Positions 48,060-49,940 of a stretch of 49,940 bases of DNA are shown piece after piece. The DNA lies in NCBI RefSeq assembly GCF_030812775.1, contig NZ_JAUSTI010000029.1:1-49940 (forward strand). The letters are read 5' to 3'. The translations under genes and the position numbers were made by a program. Under the pieces are notes generated by a model. The model was not told the DNA's origin and ran no database searches. It saw nothing but the letters and a program-made list of their open reading frames with translations. Within the stretch, counting starts at the first letter, position 1, and each line of letters opens with the position of its first letter. This stretch comes from Paenibacillus tundrae. Lineage in GTDB: Bacteria > Bacillota > Bacilli > Paenibacillales > Paenibacillaceae.

Positions 48060-49517
48060 TTACAACGAGTAGTTAGGTGCCTCTTTTGTAATCTGTACAT
48101 CATGTGGGTGACTCTCCCGCAAACCTGCACCGGTAATGCGGATGAAATGTGTATCATTACGAAGCTGATCCAAGCTGCTTGTTCCACAGTAACCCATACC
48201 AGAACGTAGACCACCGATCAGTTGGTGAATCGTATCAGACAAAGGACCTTTGTATGCTACACGACCCTCGATTCCTTCCGGAACAAGTTTCTTATCATCA
48301 TCTTGGAAGTAACGATCCTTACTTCCTTGTTTCATTGCACTCATTGAACCCATACCACGGTATACCTTGAAGCGACGTCCTTGATATATCTCAGATTCGC
48401 CTGGGCTTTCTTCTGTACCTGCAAACAAGCTTCCCAGCATAACCGCATGAGCACCCGCTGCAAGAGCCTTCGTGATTTCACCGGAATACTTAATACCACC
48501 ATCGGCAATAATCGGAATTCCATACTCACGTGCTACAGTTGCACAATCGTATACAGCTGTTACCTGAGGAACGCCAATCCCTGCAATAACACGAGTTGTA
48601 CAGATAGAACCAGGACCAATACCTACTTTTACTACAGAAGCACCTGCTTCGATTAGATCACGTGTTGCTTCACCAGTTGCTACGTTACCTGCAACAATCG
48701 TAAGATTCGGGAAACGCTCGCGCAGTTGACGAACTGCATCAATAATATTGATGTGATGACCGTGAGCTGAGTCTACAGTGATTAGATCAACGCCTGCTTG
48801 TACGAGTGCATCAGCACGTTCAAATGTATCTTTCGAAATACCAATTGCCGCACCCACCAAAAGACGACCTTGTGCATCTTTGGCTGCATTCGGGAATTGA
48901 ATTGCTTTTTCAATATCTTTAATTGTAATGAGACCCTTCAATGTGTTGGACTCATCTACCAATGGAAGTTTCTCGATTTTATGCTTCTGCAAAATACCTT
49001 CTGCTTCTTGCAGCGTAGTGCCTACAGGAGCAGTTACCAGGTTCTCACGAGTCATTACTTCGCTGATTTTAATGCCGTAATCATGGATAAAACGCAAGTC
49101 ACGGTTAGTCAGAATACCAACCAGCTTCTGTTCACCTTCAACGATAGGTACACCGGAGATACGGTACTTCGCCATAACGGCTTCTGCATCAGATACCAGG
49201 TGTTCCGCTGTCAGTGAGAATGGGTTCGTAATAACGCCGCTTTCCGAGCGTTTAACACGATCCACTTCCTCCGCTTGTTGCTCAACAGACATATTTTTAT
49301 GAATAATCCCGATGCCACCTTCACGAGCAATAGCAATTGCCAGTGTTGCTTCTGTAACGGTATCCATACCCGCACTGATCAATGGAATATTCAGTTTTAC
49401 ACTATCGCTCAAACGTACAGATACATCTACTTCTTTAGGTAGTGTCTCGGATTTCCGTGGCACCAGCAATACATCGTCGAAGGTCAAGCCTTCCTTACCA
49501 AATTTATCTTCCCACAC
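48060..49517 (-). CDS. guaB: Inosine-5'-monophosphate dehydrogenase
   Basis: 485 residues from a GTG start with AAGGAGGA 8 nt upstream. It oxidises IMP to XMP, the first step to GMP. TIM barrel split by two CBS domains (about 95-205; ITNPFSLTAEHLVSDA... and VTAPVGTTLQEAEGIL), catalytic Cys306 in GIGPGSICTTRV, the phosphate loop IADGGIKYSGEITKAL, and the flap RGMGSMSAM. No guanine riboswitch is seen upstream. As in B. subtilis it is the first gene after an rRNA operon, but yaaC, which lies between them there, is absent. Confidence 0.98.
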   Translation of the reverse strand: MWEDKFGKEGLTFDDVLLVPRKSETLPKEVDVSVRLSDSVKLNIPLISAGMDTVTEATLAIAIAREGGIGIIHKNMSVEQQAEEVDRVKRSESGVITNPFSLTAEHLVSDAEAVMAKYRISGVPIVEGEQKLVGILTNRDLRFIHDYGIKISEVMTRENLVTAPVGTTLQEAEGILQKHKIEKLPLVDESNTLKGLITIKDIEKAIQFPNAAKDAQGRLLVGAAIGISKDTFERADALVQAGVDLITVDSAHGHHINIIDAVRQLRERFPNLTIVAGNVATGEATRDLIEAGASVVKVGIGPGSICTTRVIAGIGVPQVTAVYDCATVAREYGIPIIADGGIKYSGEITKALAAGAHAVMLGSLFAGTEESPGESEIYQGRRFKVYRGMGSMSAMKQGSKDRYFQDDDKKLVPEGIEGRVAYKGPLSDTIHQLIGGLRSGMGYCGTSSLDQLRNDTHFIRITGAGLRESHPHDVQITKEAPNYSL

Positions 49518-49622
49518 GCGGGTGTTCCTCCTTATGTTTGCTCAGCTTTACGGTCCAAAACCCGAAGATCCTAGGCTGTATTTTACGCCGAAAATGCGTT
49601 TTCTGAAAAATTTATTATTGCC

Positions 49623-49652
49623 ATCTTAGCAAAGCGATATTTAGCCTGTCAA
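49623..49652 (-). promoter_or_regulatory. Sigma-A promoter of guaB
   Basis: Minus-strand -35 TTGACA (49647-49652), 18-nt spacer, extended -10 TGCTAAGAT with hexamer at 49623-49628. It gives a leader of about 100 nt. The 49660-49820 stretch upstream shows no gene. Confidence 0.75.
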
Positions 49653-49824
49653 GGGAAAGTGACTGGTTATATCAGGTGTACTGCCTGATGCATACAAGTG
49701 TATTTCTTGTGTGGACAAAGTGTAGATATGACAAAAACACCATTCATTCTTAAATGGCGATATCAAAGGAATTATAGGCTCTATCTGAGTACATCATTCA
49801 TGCTTATTAATGGGTTATAAACAA

Positions 49825-49860
49825 ATAAAAACCACCACCGAATATCATCGGCAGTGGTTC
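49825..49860 (-). terminator. Terminator of the upstream rRNA operon
   Basis: AACCAC(t)GCCGA / TCGGTGGTGGTT stem followed by TTTTATT on the minus strand, directly after the 5S gene. Confidence 0.88.
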
Positions 49861-49863
49861 TTT

Positions 49864-49940
49864 GCTTGGCGGCGTCCTACTCTCCCAGGACCCTGCGGTC
49901 CAAGTACCATCGGCGCTAGAGGGCTTAACGGTCGTGTTCG
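49864..49940 (-). rRNA. 5S rRNA, 3' part
   Basis: The minus strand reads CGAACACGACCGTTAAGCCC, then CTCTAGCGCCGATGGTACTT, and ends GAGAGTAGGACGCCGCCAAG C, matching the 3' two thirds of Bacillales 5S rRNA. The 5' third lies beyond the window edge. It is the last gene of an rRNA operon running toward guaB. Confidence 0.95.

Noticed and set aside
49518..49825. Guanine riboswitch before guaB
   Set aside because: No purine aptamer core was recognised; only a sigma-A promoter and plain leader are seen.
1..49940. CRISPR array, prophage, transposase or complete insertion sequence
   Set aside because: No regularly spaced direct repeats, phage structural genes or transposase motifs were seen; the only repeats are the pairs listed.

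Overview
The window looks like a near-origin chromosomal segment of a Paenibacillus-type, spore-forming, flagellated, Gram-positive bacterium (Bacillota). The evidence is direct: spore genes (spo0F with a sigma-H-type promoter, bofA, sspP, a KinB-like kinase, a pbpG with a sigma-G-type promoter), motAB, a Bacillus-type large SRP RNA with an Alu domain, a c-di-AMP riboswitch before a wall hydrolase, and gene neighbourhoods matching Bacillus subtilis. Base composition is moderate, with local GC-rich patches. Most genes lie on the minus strand. The window starts with the 5' end of a 16S gene and ends with the 3' part of a 5S gene, both on the minus strand, so it is the stretch between two co-oriented rRNA operons.

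Layout. Positions 1-390: 16S start and its tandem promoters. 387-4440 (minus): bofA, yaaL, recR, ybaB, dnaX and the SRP RNA, a core replication and repair block. 4630-13960 (minus): rpmE, a radical SAM protein, rho, a possible 60-residue ORF, murA, fbaA, spo0F, pyrG, rpoE. 14240-15510 (plus): a cytoplasmic-type subtilase, followed by a hairpin-dense convergent region. 15770-20000 (minus): argS-ywiB, then a zinc-finger-like small protein and a GH51 arabinofuranosidase under a CcpA site. 20130-21170: a non-conserved stretch holding a candidate type I toxin-antitoxin locus. 21230-26230: speE-speB, pbpG (plus), ywhD. 26330-31380 (plus): M1-type peptidase, membrane protein, NlpC/P60 hydrolase with riboswitch, GNAT, cytochrome c. 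31450-33340 (minus): rbsK, phhB, a hypothetical. 33567-35172 (plus): motA-motB. 35409-38477 (minus): rluF and a PAS histidine kinase. 38650-38735: a cluster of DnaA boxes. 38800-39910 (plus): tadA and a GNAT. 40040-42370 (minus): a binding-protein remnant, a lipoprotein, sspP and two small unknowns. 42669-49517 (minus): tRNA-Ser, serS, pdxT-pdxS, dacA, guaB.

The genes are mainly housekeeping: translation (rpmE, argS, serS, tRNA-Ser, tadA, rluF), replication and repair (dnaX, recR), transcription (rho, rpoE), nucleotides (guaB, pyrG), cell wall (murA, pbpG, dacA, NlpC/P60), PLP (pdxST), polyamines (speE, speB) and sporulation signalling. Gene order is that of two B. subtilis blocks (guaB...bofA and rpmE...ywhD) that lie on opposite sides of its origin, here interleaved.

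The most notable non-textbook signal is at 20536-21006: a 43-residue membrane peptide gene with a strong Shine-Dalgarno sequence, a convergent candidate antisense RNA overlapping its 3' end, a series of perfect stem-loops, and a 31-bp perfect palindrome over the antisense promoter. All coordinates, motifs and starts were read by eye; no database search was run.
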